From an uncultured Ignavibacteriota bacterium (lineage in GTDB: Bacteria > Bacteroidota > Ignavibacteria > Palsa-1295), in NCBI GenBank assembly GCA_903900335.1, contig CAIUMP010000006.1, positions 1-53,537 on the forward strand: a stretch of 53,537 bases of DNA, read 5' to 3'. The notes beneath the pieces were generated by a model. It was given only the letters and a program-made list of their open reading frames with translations, ran no database searches and was not told where the DNA came from. Position 1 is the stretch's first letter. Each line of letters opens with the position of its first letter. Position numbers and translations under genes: made by a program. Shown piece after piece: positions 42,201-50,040 of the stretch.

Positions 42201-42964
42201 TCGGATGGTTTACTGGGGTTGTTTAGATCGAGGAAGAAATCACCGAGTGTGGAGGTGAACAGTTCTCCGGCTTTGATGCGGATGAAGACTTTGTCAATAT
42301 CATTAAGGGTCTGCGTCGTCCCCTCTGGCTGTATGGGGGTGGATTCTTCTGTTAGCGCACCCGTGATGTTGACATTCTTGGCAACATCGCCCGAGAATTG
42401 CAGATTGAATCCGCTGGTGAGGCCAAGATCGCGGTTCGATCCAACCTGGAAGCCGCGACTGATGGAGCCGGACTTCTGGAACGTGTTCAAGATGTCCGCG
42501 CGATCCGTGGTAGGCTCTGACGGTGAAATACGTTGCACAAAGTGAAGTCCTGTGTCCAGCAAGAGACGAATACTGTCCGGGAGCTGGCTACGCTGGAGAG
42601 AATGCAGAGAGAATGTCCGGGGTATTGAGAGCGGGAGAGAGTAATAGGTTAGGGAGAGACGATGTGTTGGCGACGAGTTCTGCGGAAAGAGCAGATTGCG
42701 CAGCTCCCTTGAAAGGAGCACTGTCCGGTTGGAGGTATCTACAGTGTAGTCGGACCCGGCCTGAAGGTAGAAAGAGGAGTCAACTTGAAGCCGGATCGAC
42801 GAAAGATCGGGGAAATTATCGGGAAGGAGGAGCGTCGAGTCGGAAGGGGATTGTAGTACTACCTCCAGGTTGCGCTGCTGCGCCGAGACGACAGTCGGCA
42901 CAAGCAACAGGGCCAAAATCCAGATCCTCCAATGCACGAATGTTCTAGCGTCTGGACCGAACAT
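39266..42964 (-). CDS. Very large outer-membrane protein, SprA-like in its middle part
   Basis: 1232 residues from ATG 42964, 20 bases inside rsmI; the frame is open to 43036. The signal segment is WILALLLVPTVVSAQ. Conserved blocks include GFNLQFSGDVAKNVNITGAL, PIQPEGTTQTLNDIDKVFIR, GPYRLSGKNGERAILIVAGT, NVYVDGVLQLRGERNDYIID and LGEVRFQPRRLITGDSRITV, then many amphipathic strands and a C-terminal Phe (ARAEVRANF). I know this pattern as an unnamed family in Chlorobiota/Gemmatimonadota-type genomes that recalls parts of the T9SS translocon SprA/Sov; it is half the size of SprA. Role in outer-membrane transport is inference. Confidence 0.7.
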   Translation of the reverse strand: MFGPDARTFVHWRIWILALLLVPTVVSAQQRNLEVVLQSPSDSTLLLPDNFPDLSSIRLQVDSSFYLQAGSDYTVDTSNRTVLLSRELRNLLFPQNSSPTHRLSLTYYSLPLSIPRTFSLHSLQRSQLPDSIRLLLDTGLHFVQRISPSEPTTDRADILNTFQKSGSISRGFQVGSNRDLGLTSGFNLQFSGDVAKNVNITGALTEESTPIQPEGTTQTLNDIDKVFIRIKAGELFTSTLGDFFLDLNNPSKPSESHSPLIVAPNPDAFTSFNQSTFDVISRKLIGAEAEATFADGSVTIAGASPRGQFATNTFQGQEAFQGPYRLSGKNGERAILIVAGTENVYVDGVLQLRGERNDYIIDYALGEVRFQPRRLITGDSRITVDFQYSDQQYSRSLLATNAKGQLFDGALKVSATYLREGDNQDAPLNLSLSDSDRSLLSRAGNNAASASKSGVVLVPRTSDGRAQGAYVRVDSVIGNTPVIFYRYEPLDTINANYNVTFGHAGTARGAYVRQGIGQYQYVGTSLGDYDTLIYLPLPELHQVMAFSSSVRLTHNFGLTGEFASSALDQNRFAAIPSITDNAYRLGALFADTLPMVGYTEFHVLQRNIGKQFTPVDRVDDAEYQRRFGNDASATPQSSIGTSQLSRDADLLLRPAKPLVFEVGYGSLDRPSFEFSSQRIFGHGEVLEDTGLLPHIAFNLEHLPTRDSSIHEKASWNRLSWEAAKTLRTTSNALTLGIRHSEESKSATPFELPTLPIDSLTVHSFRYQSLTPSATLQLGSRLLLGGQYEIRTDDSARAGLFTPISRAATAQINATLSSLGGFSASANVTIRDKKYSDSIASVSNGGDQSTLLLRFEPRYVLASRGLSVEAIYEISNQRSARLERVFLPVPKGLGGYYYTGDRNGNGKPDPDEFAPSRYTDQGDFILITLPTEQLYPTTDLRSNLRLRISPREMLGVQENQSWQMLALSNISSESSIKLEETSRDPNTSDIYLFHLSHFRNDSTTISGLMEMEQDFNILENDPDKSFRLHYLERRSAAQYNTGLEHLFLAERSVRARFRPSFEFTNETTITSTSDQAATDTLSVNRPHNTSQIGVASDVSYHPFASRVDFGARLELTRAVEHSVSPELTALANAVTIRSSYALESRARIRAEIERDELTLSDQSSNTGLLPYALTSGRSIGITWLWRLALDYQFGGGILATIAYDGRNEANSAFGAPGDRVTIHNARAEVRANF

Positions 42965-43646
42965 GCTGCGCAGACTCGTTGCCGCGAATGACGACGACGA
43001 ATTCTCCTTTGAACGGACGCTCAAGAAACTGGTCACGCAATTCTAAGAGTGTGCCACGGGCAACGCGTTCCTTCGGAAGTGTCAAATCCATCGCAATGCA
43101 GGCCTCGCGTTTAGGACCAAAGCCAAGCACGAGATCATCAAGAAGCATGGGAAGTCGATAGGGAGCTTCCAGCAGCAGTATTGTCTCCTTTCGTGTGGCA
43201 AGTTCTCTGGCTCTCAGTTTCCGTTCGGATTTGTCTCGCGGAAGAAACCCTGCGAAGAGAAAAGTCGCCGAGGTAAATCCGCTCACGACAAGCGCAGCAA
43301 GAAGGCTGGACGCGCCAGGAATTGGTGAGACATCGTGCCCCTCTTCGATCGCCTTTGCGACGAGCTCGCTTCCAGGGTCGGCGATGAGCGGCGTACCCGC
43401 ATCGGAAATGAGGGCAAGCGCTTTGCCTTCGCCCAAGAGTTCGAGTGCTTCATGGGTCGCGCTTTTTGCCGTATGCTCATTGAGGGGGAGCAACTCTTTT
43501 TCGATCTTTAGCTCATGGAGCAGTCTGCGCGCAGGTTTCATGTCCTCGCAGATGATAACGTCCACGGACTTGAGTGTATCGAGAGCGCGCAAGGTAATAT
43601 CTCGCGGGTCACCGATTGGTACGGAAACGATCCAGAGTTTTGACAT
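42945..43646 (-). CDS. rsmI: 16S rRNA (cytidine(1402)-2'-O)-methyltransferase
   Basis: 233 residues. VSVPIGDPRDITLRALDTLK at the start, the SAM-binding SDAGTPLIADPG near residue 80, PGASSLLAALVVSGF near 104 and LLEAPYRLPMLLDDL near 155 are the RsmI/YraL signature of the tetrapyrrole-methylase fold. It modifies C1402 of 16S rRNA. It is somewhat short (E. coli about 286) because the C-terminal winged domain is missing, which is common. It lies 6 bp after the AI-2E transporter gene and overlaps the large outer-membrane gene. Confidence 0.94.
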   Translation of the reverse strand: MSKLWIVSVPIGDPRDITLRALDTLKSVDVIICEDMKPARRLLHELKIEKELLPLNEHTAKSATHEALELLGEGKALALISDAGTPLIADPGSELVAKAIEEGHDVSPIPGASSLLAALVVSGFTSATFLFAGFLPRDKSERKLRARELATRKETILLLEAPYRLPMLLDDLVLGFGPKREACIAMDLTLPKERVARGTLLELRDQFLERPFKGEFVVVIRGNESAQHVRSRR

Positions 43647-43652
43647 TCGGTA

Positions 43653-44927
43653 TTAGCTCCGCACTCCGTTTCCGATATTCTTTCGGTATTCTTCCACGAA
43701 GAGCAGCAAAATACCGGTCACCGGGACGGCGATCAGAAGCCCGATGAAACCCATGAAATATCCGAAGACAAGCAACGCTAGGATCATGAGGATCGGCGGA
43801 ATGCCAATGTTCTGGCCGATGATCCGCGGGCTGATGACATAAATCTCCAATATATGCAGGCCCCCGATCACCAGCAAACCGCTAAGAAGTACTCCTACAT
43901 TGAGCACCATCGTAAGGACGATCACCAGCTCAACGATAAATGCGCTGAGCACCATTCCGACGATGGGAATGAGATCGAAGAGACCGAGGGTCAGTCCAAG
44001 AAGTCCCGCATAAGGAATTCCGAGAATGGAATATGCGATGGCGGCAATTATGCCGACTAACAACGCCACGGTAGCCTGTCCTCGGACATATCCATATAGC
44101 ACGCGATCAATGTTATTCATCATCTCTGCACGATGCGCAGGGTTCTTCGCCGGGAACAGCTCATTGAAGAGTGGGCCGATCTTGCTCCAATCCTTGAGGA
44201 AGTAGAACATCGCGATGGGCACGATGATTATGCTGAGGGTTCGTTCGAAAAATCTCGGAAGTCCTTCCACGACATATTTGATGAGCTCCGGAACGAGCGT
44301 GACCATCTTTCGGAGTTGGGGTGCGATCTGGGTCTTGACGAGATCATCTGCAGTGGCTGAAGGTAGACCGATGGAGACGAGTACCTTTCGGAAATACCGC
44401 GGCTCGACCATGTCCGCATTTGCCCGGGCGAATACGGAAAGCCGCAAAATGAATTCCCTCGTTTGCGCCACCAGGCTTGGTAGGAATATCCACCCCACGA
44501 CGACCAGCACGGCGCAGAACAGCAGGACGATGATGAGCGAACTCCAGGTGCGATGGAGATGACCTCGGTCATGCAGCCGAGCGACGAATGGATTGAGCAG
44601 ATAGGCGAGCACCGCACCCAGAATGAACGGGACCAGTAAGCCGGAAAGCGTGAAGAAGAACCATATCAGGAAGAGCACGAAGCCAGCCAGCATCAGCTTT
44701 CTGGCGGCGCGGTACTCCCGGAATGGCGCGAGGAGCACATAAAAAATGAGCGCAATGACGAAGGGATTCAGGATCGTTTGCACCGAAAAAGCAAGGGCCA
44801 GGAATGCTATGCCTCCGAGCACCAAAGCGACCCAGTCAAAACGGCGTGAAGGGAATAGCGCCGCCGCCCGATCATTGGTGACGGGTGATTCTGTTGGCTG
44901 GCTGTTCGTCGCGGCGTCCTCGGACAT
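43653..44927 (-). CDS. AI-2E family transporter (PerM/TqsA type)
   Basis: 424 residues. It has about eight membrane helices and typical blocks: LVPFILGAVLAYLLNPFV near residue 115, YGYVRGQATVALLVGIIAAI near 275, YAGLLGLTLGLFDLIPIVGM near 302 and PPILMILALLVFGYFMGFIG near 380. A ~40-residue hydrophilic N-terminal extension precedes the first helix. Members export small molecules or act as Na+/H+ antiporters; the substrate is unknown. It diverges from the PPK2 gene across a 181-bp gap and is upstream of rsmI. Confidence 0.92.
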   Translation of the reverse strand: MSEDAATNSQPTESPVTNDRAAALFPSRRFDWVALVLGGIAFLALAFSVQTILNPFVIALIFYVLLAPFREYRAARKLMLAGFVLFLIWFFFTLSGLLVPFILGAVLAYLLNPFVARLHDRGHLHRTWSSLIIVLLFCAVLVVVGWIFLPSLVAQTREFILRLSVFARANADMVEPRYFRKVLVSIGLPSATADDLVKTQIAPQLRKMVTLVPELIKYVVEGLPRFFERTLSIIIVPIAMFYFLKDWSKIGPLFNELFPAKNPAHRAEMMNNIDRVLYGYVRGQATVALLVGIIAAIAYSILGIPYAGLLGLTLGLFDLIPIVGMVLSAFIVELVIVLTMVLNVGVLLSGLLVIGGLHILEIYVISPRIIGQNIGIPPILMILALLVFGYFMGFIGLLIAVPVTGILLLFVEEYRKNIGNGVRS

Positions 44928-45108
44928 GCGTGGTCTGATAATTGAAGTACCGTTTCAAAGTAACCAAGAAAAGCTGTTGACCGTGCGACAAAGCACCGGG
45001 CAATTTTTAGTCGCCATGACTCGGTGAGGAATCATCGCTGCGTTCGTTGCGAACGGCCAGCCTAATAATCTTGTAGTTCATTGTCAGGATTTCTAATTTA
45101 GGACCAAC

Positions 45109-45975
45109 ATGTCTATTCACTCGCTACTTGTGCCTCCTGATGGGAAGTTTTTGCTGAGCACGATCGATCCCGGCAAGACGCCGGGTTTTCGAAGCAAGAA
45201 GAGCGCCGAGGAAAAGCTCCGGAACGACATCTTCGAACTGGAGCAATTGCAAGCGAAGCTTTATGCGCAGGGGACGTACGCACTGCTGGTGATCTTTCAG
45301 GCGATTGACACTGCGGGCAAGGATGGCGCTATTAAACACGTACTCACCGGTGTGAATCCGCAGGGGGTTGAAGTACATAACTTTCGCGTACCCAGCGCGG
45401 AGGAGTTGGCACATGACTTCATGTGGCGCTCGATGAAGGTGCTGCCAGAGCAGGGGAGGATCGGCATCTTCAACCGCTCCTATTATGAAGAAGTGCTTAC
45501 GGTCCGCGTGCACCCAGAACTGCTCGTGCGAGAGAAGTTGCCCAAGAGCGAGATGACCAAGAACATCTGGAAGCATCGCTACGAGGACATCAACGCCTTC
45601 GAGTTGTACTTGAGCCGGAACGGGATCATCCCGGTGAAATTCCACCTGTCCATCTCGAAAGCAGAGCAAAAGCGACGTTTGCTTGCCCGAATCGAAGAGC
45701 CGGACAAAAATTACAAGATCGGCACTGCGGACGTGTATGAGCGCACCTTCTGGGAAGATTACATGAAGACCTACGAAGAGGTGATTCGCAACACTAGCAC
45801 CACACATGCCCCATGGTATGTGATCCCCTCTGATCACAAGTGGTACACGCGTGTGATGGTCGCGGATATTTTGGTAAAAACGCTGAAGTCGCTCGATCTG
45901 GATTTTCCGCCGATCAGCAAGGAGAAGCAGAAGGAGATAACCAAGGCGAAGAGGCTGCTGATGCGAGAGGGGTGA
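45109..45975 (+). CDS. ppk2: Polyphosphate kinase 2 family protein
   Basis: 288 residues. Walker A region IDTAGKDGAIKHVLTGVNPQ near residue 66, then VHNFRVPSAEELAHDFMWR, the Walker B/lid stretch NRSYYEEVLTVRVHPE near 123, and FHLSISKAEQKRRLLARIEE near 182. This is the single-domain PPK2 pattern (about 230-300 residues). It moves phosphate between polyphosphate and nucleotides; whether it prefers AMP, ADP or NDPs cannot be read from sequence by eye. It is cytoplasmic and monocistronic, directly upstream of cassette copy B. Confidence 0.94.
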   Translation: MSIHSLLVPPDGKFLLSTIDPGKTPGFRSKKSAEEKLRNDIFELEQLQAKLYAQGTYALLVIFQAIDTAGKDGAIKHVLTGVNPQGVEVHNFRVPSAEELAHDFMWRSMKVLPEQGRIGIFNRSYYEEVLTVRVHPELLVREKLPKSEMTKNIWKHRYEDINAFELYLSRNGIIPVKFHLSISKAEQKRRLLARIEEPDKNYKIGTADVYERTFWEDYMKTYEEVIRNTSTTHAPWYVIPSDHKWYTRVMVADILVKTLKSLDLDFPPISKEKQKEITKAKRLLMREG

Positions 45976-46078
45976 AGCGAACAGGAACCAAATAGATTGA
46001 TTCACTTTTCACTTATTGGCGGCCAGATCGCCTTGCCGCGAGGTTGTGGTTTAGTTTATTATTTGTTGTGAATTTGCT

Positions 46079-46677
46079 ATGAAAAATCTCCGTAACTTTG
46101 TACTGGGGGGGGGCTAGTCGCCCTGTTGGTTTTGCTTAGTTTTCCGGATTCGTCCAGGGCCCAATGTCCTGATGGGTCTTGGACACCTGGAGGCGATTTC
46201 ACTATCACGATTCCGGGTTCTTCGTGTGATATTGAAATCTTCTATTGCTGGAAATTGGTTGGCGGTGTACTTAGTACATGGGTTTATGAAGTTGACCCAA
46301 AGACGAGTGGATGTAATACCTTTACCCCTGCTCAATTAATTCGCTGGGGTTCTGAATTAGCGATGGATGACCCTTACCTAATCTGGACTGTTCACGGAAT
46401 TACCCCATGCAGTAAGGGGACAACTACCGTTCAGAAATACAGACGGACATGTTGGAAGTATCAGTTCAATCCCGCAGGAGGCCCCCAATATGTTGCCTGC
46501 GATCTCTCGGACGAGTATTGCTTGGAAACATGCAAGGCATGCTATGGGGATATCGGCCCATACTACGTAATTTTCACTGACTGCTATTGGCAAGAGTCGG
46601 GGCTTCCTTCTTGTGATCTTCCTCCTAACATCTGGCCGGTCGGTACATGTTACTCTCTTGGTTGTGGAGTTGAATGA
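46079..46677 (+). CDS. Cysteine-rich secreted protein (cassette copy B, gene 1), phase OFF by one G
   Basis: From ATG 46079 the frame reads MKNLRNFVLGGG and hits TAG at 46115 because the poly-G run (46105-46113) has nine Gs. With ten Gs the frame joins the long downstream frame and gives a 199-residue protein: MKNLRNFVL-GGG-LVALLVLLSFPDSSRAQ|CPDG, a complete signal peptide. The downstream frame alone has only a TTG at 46126 and no n-region. The mature part is Cys-rich and matches the copy A protein, with the end IWPVGTCYSLGCG. The next gene's ATG overlaps its stop (ATGA). Phase-variable gene in the OFF state, or a sequencing indel. Confidence 0.75.
46105..46113 (+). repeat. Poly-G tract (G9) in signal peptide of copy B cysteine-rich gene
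   Basis: Nine consecutive Gs, flanked by TACT and CTAG. Ten Gs (or seven) restore the frame between the ATG at 46079 and the rest of the gene. It is in the same place of the signal peptide as the G8 run of copy A. The bases TAACTTTG at 46093-46100 also match a -7 promoter box, so a promoter-spacing effect cannot be excluded. Confidence 0.75.
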
Positions 46678-48023
46678 TGAAGCAGATTCGTCAGAATACT
46701 ACATGGTTGCTCACACTTCTGGTCTTGCTGGCCTCCGCTATTACGGCGGAGGCCCAGCCTTATTGGCACATCGTACGCCCAAAGTCAGACGGACAGAAGT
46801 TGTACTCGTTCACCGCACTTTCGAGCTACGGTGAGGACGTGGTGGCAGCGGCGCTTGTATTGGACAAAACTGATCCTCTTGACCGCTCAGATATTCTAAT
46901 CCTCCATAGCACGGACGCAGGAATCTCATGGATAGAACAAGACCCTGGCCTACCTGCCGAACAGGGCATGGGAGGAAAGTTCATTAAGGCACTCCAGATA
47001 ATTGACGCTCAGAACATCGTTGCGGCCGGTGATAGCGGATTGATCATACGAAGTTCGGACGGTGGTAGGACCTGGATCGACCAAAGCCTGAAGATTCATT
47101 GGCCTATCCTGAGCATCCATTTCTCAGACCCACTCACTGGCATTGTTCTTGACCAAGGACTGACAAATGTATATACTACAAGCGACGGAGGTAAACAGTG
47201 GGACTCTGCGAGCTTGCCTGCTACGGGACATTTCCCTCGTTATGGTCATTCCTATGGGCACGGCATGTTCAGGGTCTTGACCTACTTTAACGGGGGTATC
47301 CTGTACACTACCCGCGACAATTGGAAGTCAAGAGATTCCTCTTTACTCTATTCTCCTCCGTCGGATAGTCTGATCAACATCTATGGTTGTGCATTTGGGT
47401 CTGGCGACACTCTCGTCGCATACGGTGAGAATTGGAATCCAATTAGCCCAGTTCTTGCCCTTACCCGATCCACAGATGGCGGTAACCATTGGTCTCCAAT
47501 TACACTTGTGGATAGCTTGGTATATAGCCCGTCCTCAATTTCTCCTCTCGAGCGTAATACTGTTTACATGGGTGGCGGTTCGCAACTCAACTGCATTGGT
47601 GTTAGCAATGACCACGGTACGACGTGGAGAATAGACACAATCGCCCTTGACACTACACTTCCGCTGTATGCGATTGCACCGATTGAGGTCACAGCATCGG
47701 GTCAGGCGCTTGCCATCTGTTCCTATGGCCTCTTGCGACTTGAACAAGGTAGCGCCAGGGTAGAGTCGTTCGATCGAGTTGCACGTTCAACACATATCTA
47801 TCCGAATCCTACCATCGGGAGAATTGTCATCACCTCCGTGGAACCCCTTCGGTCCGTTCGACTTTTCGACGTAATTGGAAGGGAGTCGCTCCGTGACGCA
47901 CTTGATGAGCACGGCCAAGCAACCCTCGATCTCACCTCGCTCCCTCGCGGCATCTACTCCGTGATGCTTGATCACAATGGTGCGATGGTGCCGGTGGGGA
48001 AGGTGGCCGTGGTCGCAAAATGA
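46674..48023 (+). CDS. Secreted YCF48/BNR-repeat protein with T9SS sorting domain (cassette copy B, gene 2)
   Basis: 449 residues, starting at an ATG that overlaps the stop of the cysteine-rich gene. A signal peptide (LLTLLVLLASAITAEAQ) is followed by Asp-box units (HSTDAGISW, SSDGGRTW, TSDGGKQW, STDGGNHW, SNDHGTTW) and a T9SS sorting domain (IYPNPTIGRIVIT ... LFDVIGRESL ... LPRGIYSVML). It is the paralogue of 3351-4757. Expected on the cell surface. Loss of translation of the upstream gene in the OFF state should lower expression of this one if coupling holds. Confidence 0.87.
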   Translation: MMKQIRQNTTWLLTLLVLLASAITAEAQPYWHIVRPKSDGQKLYSFTALSSYGEDVVAAALVLDKTDPLDRSDILILHSTDAGISWIEQDPGLPAEQGMGGKFIKALQIIDAQNIVAAGDSGLIIRSSDGGRTWIDQSLKIHWPILSIHFSDPLTGIVLDQGLTNVYTTSDGGKQWDSASLPATGHFPRYGHSYGHGMFRVLTYFNGGILYTTRDNWKSRDSSLLYSPPSDSLINIYGCAFGSGDTLVAYGENWNPISPVLALTRSTDGGNHWSPITLVDSLVYSPSSISPLERNTVYMGGGSQLNCIGVSNDHGTTWRIDTIALDTTLPLYAIAPIEVTASGQALAICSYGLLRLEQGSARVESFDRVARSTHIYPNPTIGRIVITSVEPLRSVRLFDVIGRESLRDALDEHGQATLDLTSLPRGIYSVMLDHNGAMVPVGKVAVVAK

Positions 48024-48119
48024 TTACTTGTTCGGCTTCTTCTTATCCGGGTCGTACCGTACGATCTGATCGAAGAAGATGAAACCCGCGATCACGATGA
48101 ATAGCATCAGCGTGTTCAT
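48024..48119 (-). CDS. 31-residue membrane microprotein coupled to the DUF3078 gene
   Basis: ATG 48119 overlaps the stop of the DUF3078 gene as ATGA; the frame ends at TAA 48024, next to the convergent stop at 48023. The peptide MNTLMLFIVIAGFIFFDQIV followed by a basic tail (RYDPDKKKPNK) is a single membrane helix with positive-inside end. It is too short for default gene finders. Its support is the exact overlap, the clean helix-plus-lysine design and codon usage like its neighbours. Such a peptide may stabilise or regulate a membrane partner; the partner is unknown. Confidence 0.6.
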   Translation of the reverse strand: MNTLMLFIVIAGFIFFDQIVRYDPDKKKPNK

Positions 48120-48985
48120 AGGATCGAGTAGGATATGCCGATGGAGAGGCCCTGCTTGATCTGAGTGAACGGGGTCACGTCCGGGTCGTTGATGAAGAAA
48201 GCGGTGAGTTCTGCACTGAAGATCTTGCTGACCTTGGCCACGAGGGATGTCTCCCCATGTAGCACCACGCGATCCAGCGTTTTTATCGGCGCGAAGAGAT
48301 CGAGTTTGCCCTTGAACATGACATTATCTTCGATCGGGAGCTCGATCTCCGTCTCGGATTCAATGCCGCCGGTGATGCGGATCTTCTTCGTCTCGCTTTC
48401 CTTTGGCTCGGCGGCGTATTGATTGTAATGATTGGTCACGATCTCCCGGAGCGCCACACCAAGGCGTGTTTTCACTTCCTTCGAAATCAGGAAACCCGCG
48501 CCAGCGCCTTGCTGGAGATATGCCGGGTCGAAGAAATCCGAGACCTGCACGGCAGCACCTGTGTCTGACGGATAATTGAATCCTGGTGCGAACTGCGTCA
48601 GCAGCGATGCTGCGACATAGGGGTTGATGCGCACGCCGAGTTTGTAGGTGAGTATCGACTCGAAGTTGATCTCATCATCCATCTTACGAATGCCTTGCTC
48701 ATTGAGCTTCGCCTGCCCGTACTTGAACTTGTACGTTGTCGCCCAGTTGGTATTCGTGTCATTCCGCACGGATTTCCCATTGAGCGAGGCGAGATAAGCA
48801 AGCGCGTCGGTTCCACCTTGCGTCCAATGCGAGAAACTTACCTGGGAGAGATTGAGCCGAACGCCGAGTTCGTTCGTCCAGGGAGCTGGTGGTGGGGTGA
48901 GCTTGGTGGTGTCCTGCGCGAACAGCGAAGTGGAGATGGCTAGCAAGCAGGTAAGAAGAAATGCCCGGAGTATTGTAGTTCGCAT
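48116..48985 (-). CDS. DUF3078 family exported protein (outer-membrane barrel-like)
   Basis: 289 residues from ATG 48985; the frame is open to 49063. A signal peptide (AFLLTCLLAISTSLFAQ) is followed by the DUF3078 pattern: LGVRLNLSQVSFSHWTQGG near residue 42, DALAYLASLNG, NWATTYKFKYGQAKL, then repeated strands (INFESILTYKLGVRINPYVA) ending IGISYSIL. The family is common in Bacteroidota/Chlorobiota and probably forms an outer-membrane beta-barrel. The role is unknown. Its stop overlaps the start of the 31-residue microprotein. Confidence 0.85.
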   Translation of the reverse strand: MRTTILRAFLLTCLLAISTSLFAQDTTKLTPPPAPWTNELGVRLNLSQVSFSHWTQGGTDALAYLASLNGKSVRNDTNTNWATTYKFKYGQAKLNEQGIRKMDDEINFESILTYKLGVRINPYVAASLLTQFAPGFNYPSDTGAAVQVSDFFDPAYLQQGAGAGFLISKEVKTRLGVALREIVTNHYNQYAAEPKESETKKIRITGGIESETEIELPIEDNVMFKGKLDLFAPIKTLDRVVLHGETSLVAKVSKIFSAELTAFFINDPDVTPFTQIKQGLSIGISYSIL

Positions 48986-49048
48986 GATTAGCAGTAAGAA
49001 GTGACGTTTGCGAAAAATATTGGGGAGCAGATTCAACACTGGCGCAAT

Positions 49049-49075
49049 GAAAAACCCTCGCAATCAGCAAGGGTT
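49049..49075 (-). terminator. Terminator downstream of the RlpA gene (minus strand)
   Basis: On the minus strand AACCCTTGC, loop TGATT, GCGAGGGTT (one mismatch) then TTTT. It lies between the RlpA stop at 49107 and the DUF3078 gene. Confidence 0.75.
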
Positions 49076-49106
49076 CTTCGGTATTCTAACGCTGTAAACG
49101 ACGAGG

Positions 49107-49901
49107 TTATTCCTCGATCGCGCTCGCGAGCGGATGATCGCCGACGTGAGCCGTGCTGGTCCGAACGACCGGGATATTATCGAAAGCAGGGCGGCTCTTT
49201 GCGATGTGCAGATCGTCGGTCTGCTCCTGAGCGATGTCCTGAAATCTCGATTCCGGTCCGAGGATATGCAACTCGACCTTTGCCGTGCCGGTCTCCGTCA
49301 TTCCAATTTTCTCGGCAGCGGCGTAACTGAGGTCGATCAGCCGATGATGAGAGAATGGGCCGCGGTCGGTGATCTGGACCACGCAGGAGCGGTTATTGGC
49401 AAGGTTCGTGACGCGTACCCGTGTCCCGAAGGGGAGCGTTCGGTGCGCAGCCATCATCTCATGCGTATTGAAACGGACACCACTCGCGGTCTTGCGATTG
49501 TGGAATTCGTTACCGTACCACGAAGCGACGCCGCGGTTGGACTGATGCATCTTGTCCACCGAGCGACGGTGGTAATGGGATGCTTTCAGATGTTTCTCTT
49601 TCTTGACGCGTGTCGTTTCAGGGCTGACTTTCTTGGCAAATGCAACGGTGACGTTCGCACCCAAGGAAATAAGACTTGAAATACCTAAGAATAGTGTTGC
49701 CACTACCACGCGCAAACCAGAGCGCAGACGCTGCCGTAATTTCTCTTCCGCGCTGATGATGATCTTCGCGGTGGAGACAGCAGAGCCCGGTAGATCCCTG
49801 AGCGTCTGTTCGAACGCGTTACCCGCGCTACGAACAGCCTTCAGAGACACTGCGGCTCCCTTTGAAAGGGGACCGCCCCTAAGCTGATTTGGTTGTACCA
49901 T
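49107..49901 (-). CDS. rlpA: RlpA-like double-psi beta-barrel protein
   Basis: 264 residues. The N-terminal ~75 residues are hydrophilic with one helix (VVVATLFLGISSLISLG), so this is a type II membrane protein rather than a lipoprotein as in E. coli. The double-psi barrel spans about residues 120-215: GVASWYGNEFHNRKTASG, FNTHEMMAAHRTLPFGTRVR, ITDRGPF and IDLSYAAAEKIGM; the catalytic Asp of the lytic transglycosylase fits the Asp in ITDRGP. There is no SPOR domain. It acts on peptidoglycan in the periplasm. Confidence 0.88.
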   Translation of the reverse strand: MVQPNQLRGGPLSKGAAVSLKAVRSAGNAFEQTLRDLPGSAVSTAKIIISAEEKLRQRLRSGLRVVVATLFLGISSLISLGANVTVAFAKKVSPETTRVKKEKHLKASHYHRRSVDKMHQSNRGVASWYGNEFHNRKTASGVRFNTHEMMAAHRTLPFGTRVRVTNLANNRSCVVQITDRGPFSHHRLIDLSYAAAEKIGMTETGTAKVELHILGPESRFQDIAQEQTDDLHIAKSRPAFDNIPVVRTSTAHVGDHPLASAIEE

Positions 49902-50040
49902 GCCGCACTATACGCCGGGAGCGGCTTAATGGTTTCGAAAAATCTTGCTTTGAGAAAGGCATGGGGAAGCTGCTTCGGATTCGCAAATCTTTCTTCATGG
50001 GTGCCCCCCCGCAAACGGGTTCCTAGCGGAAACTTAGCCC

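Noticed and set aside
45124-46005. 293-codon open frame on the minus strand
   Set aside because: Antisense to PPK2, which is certain.
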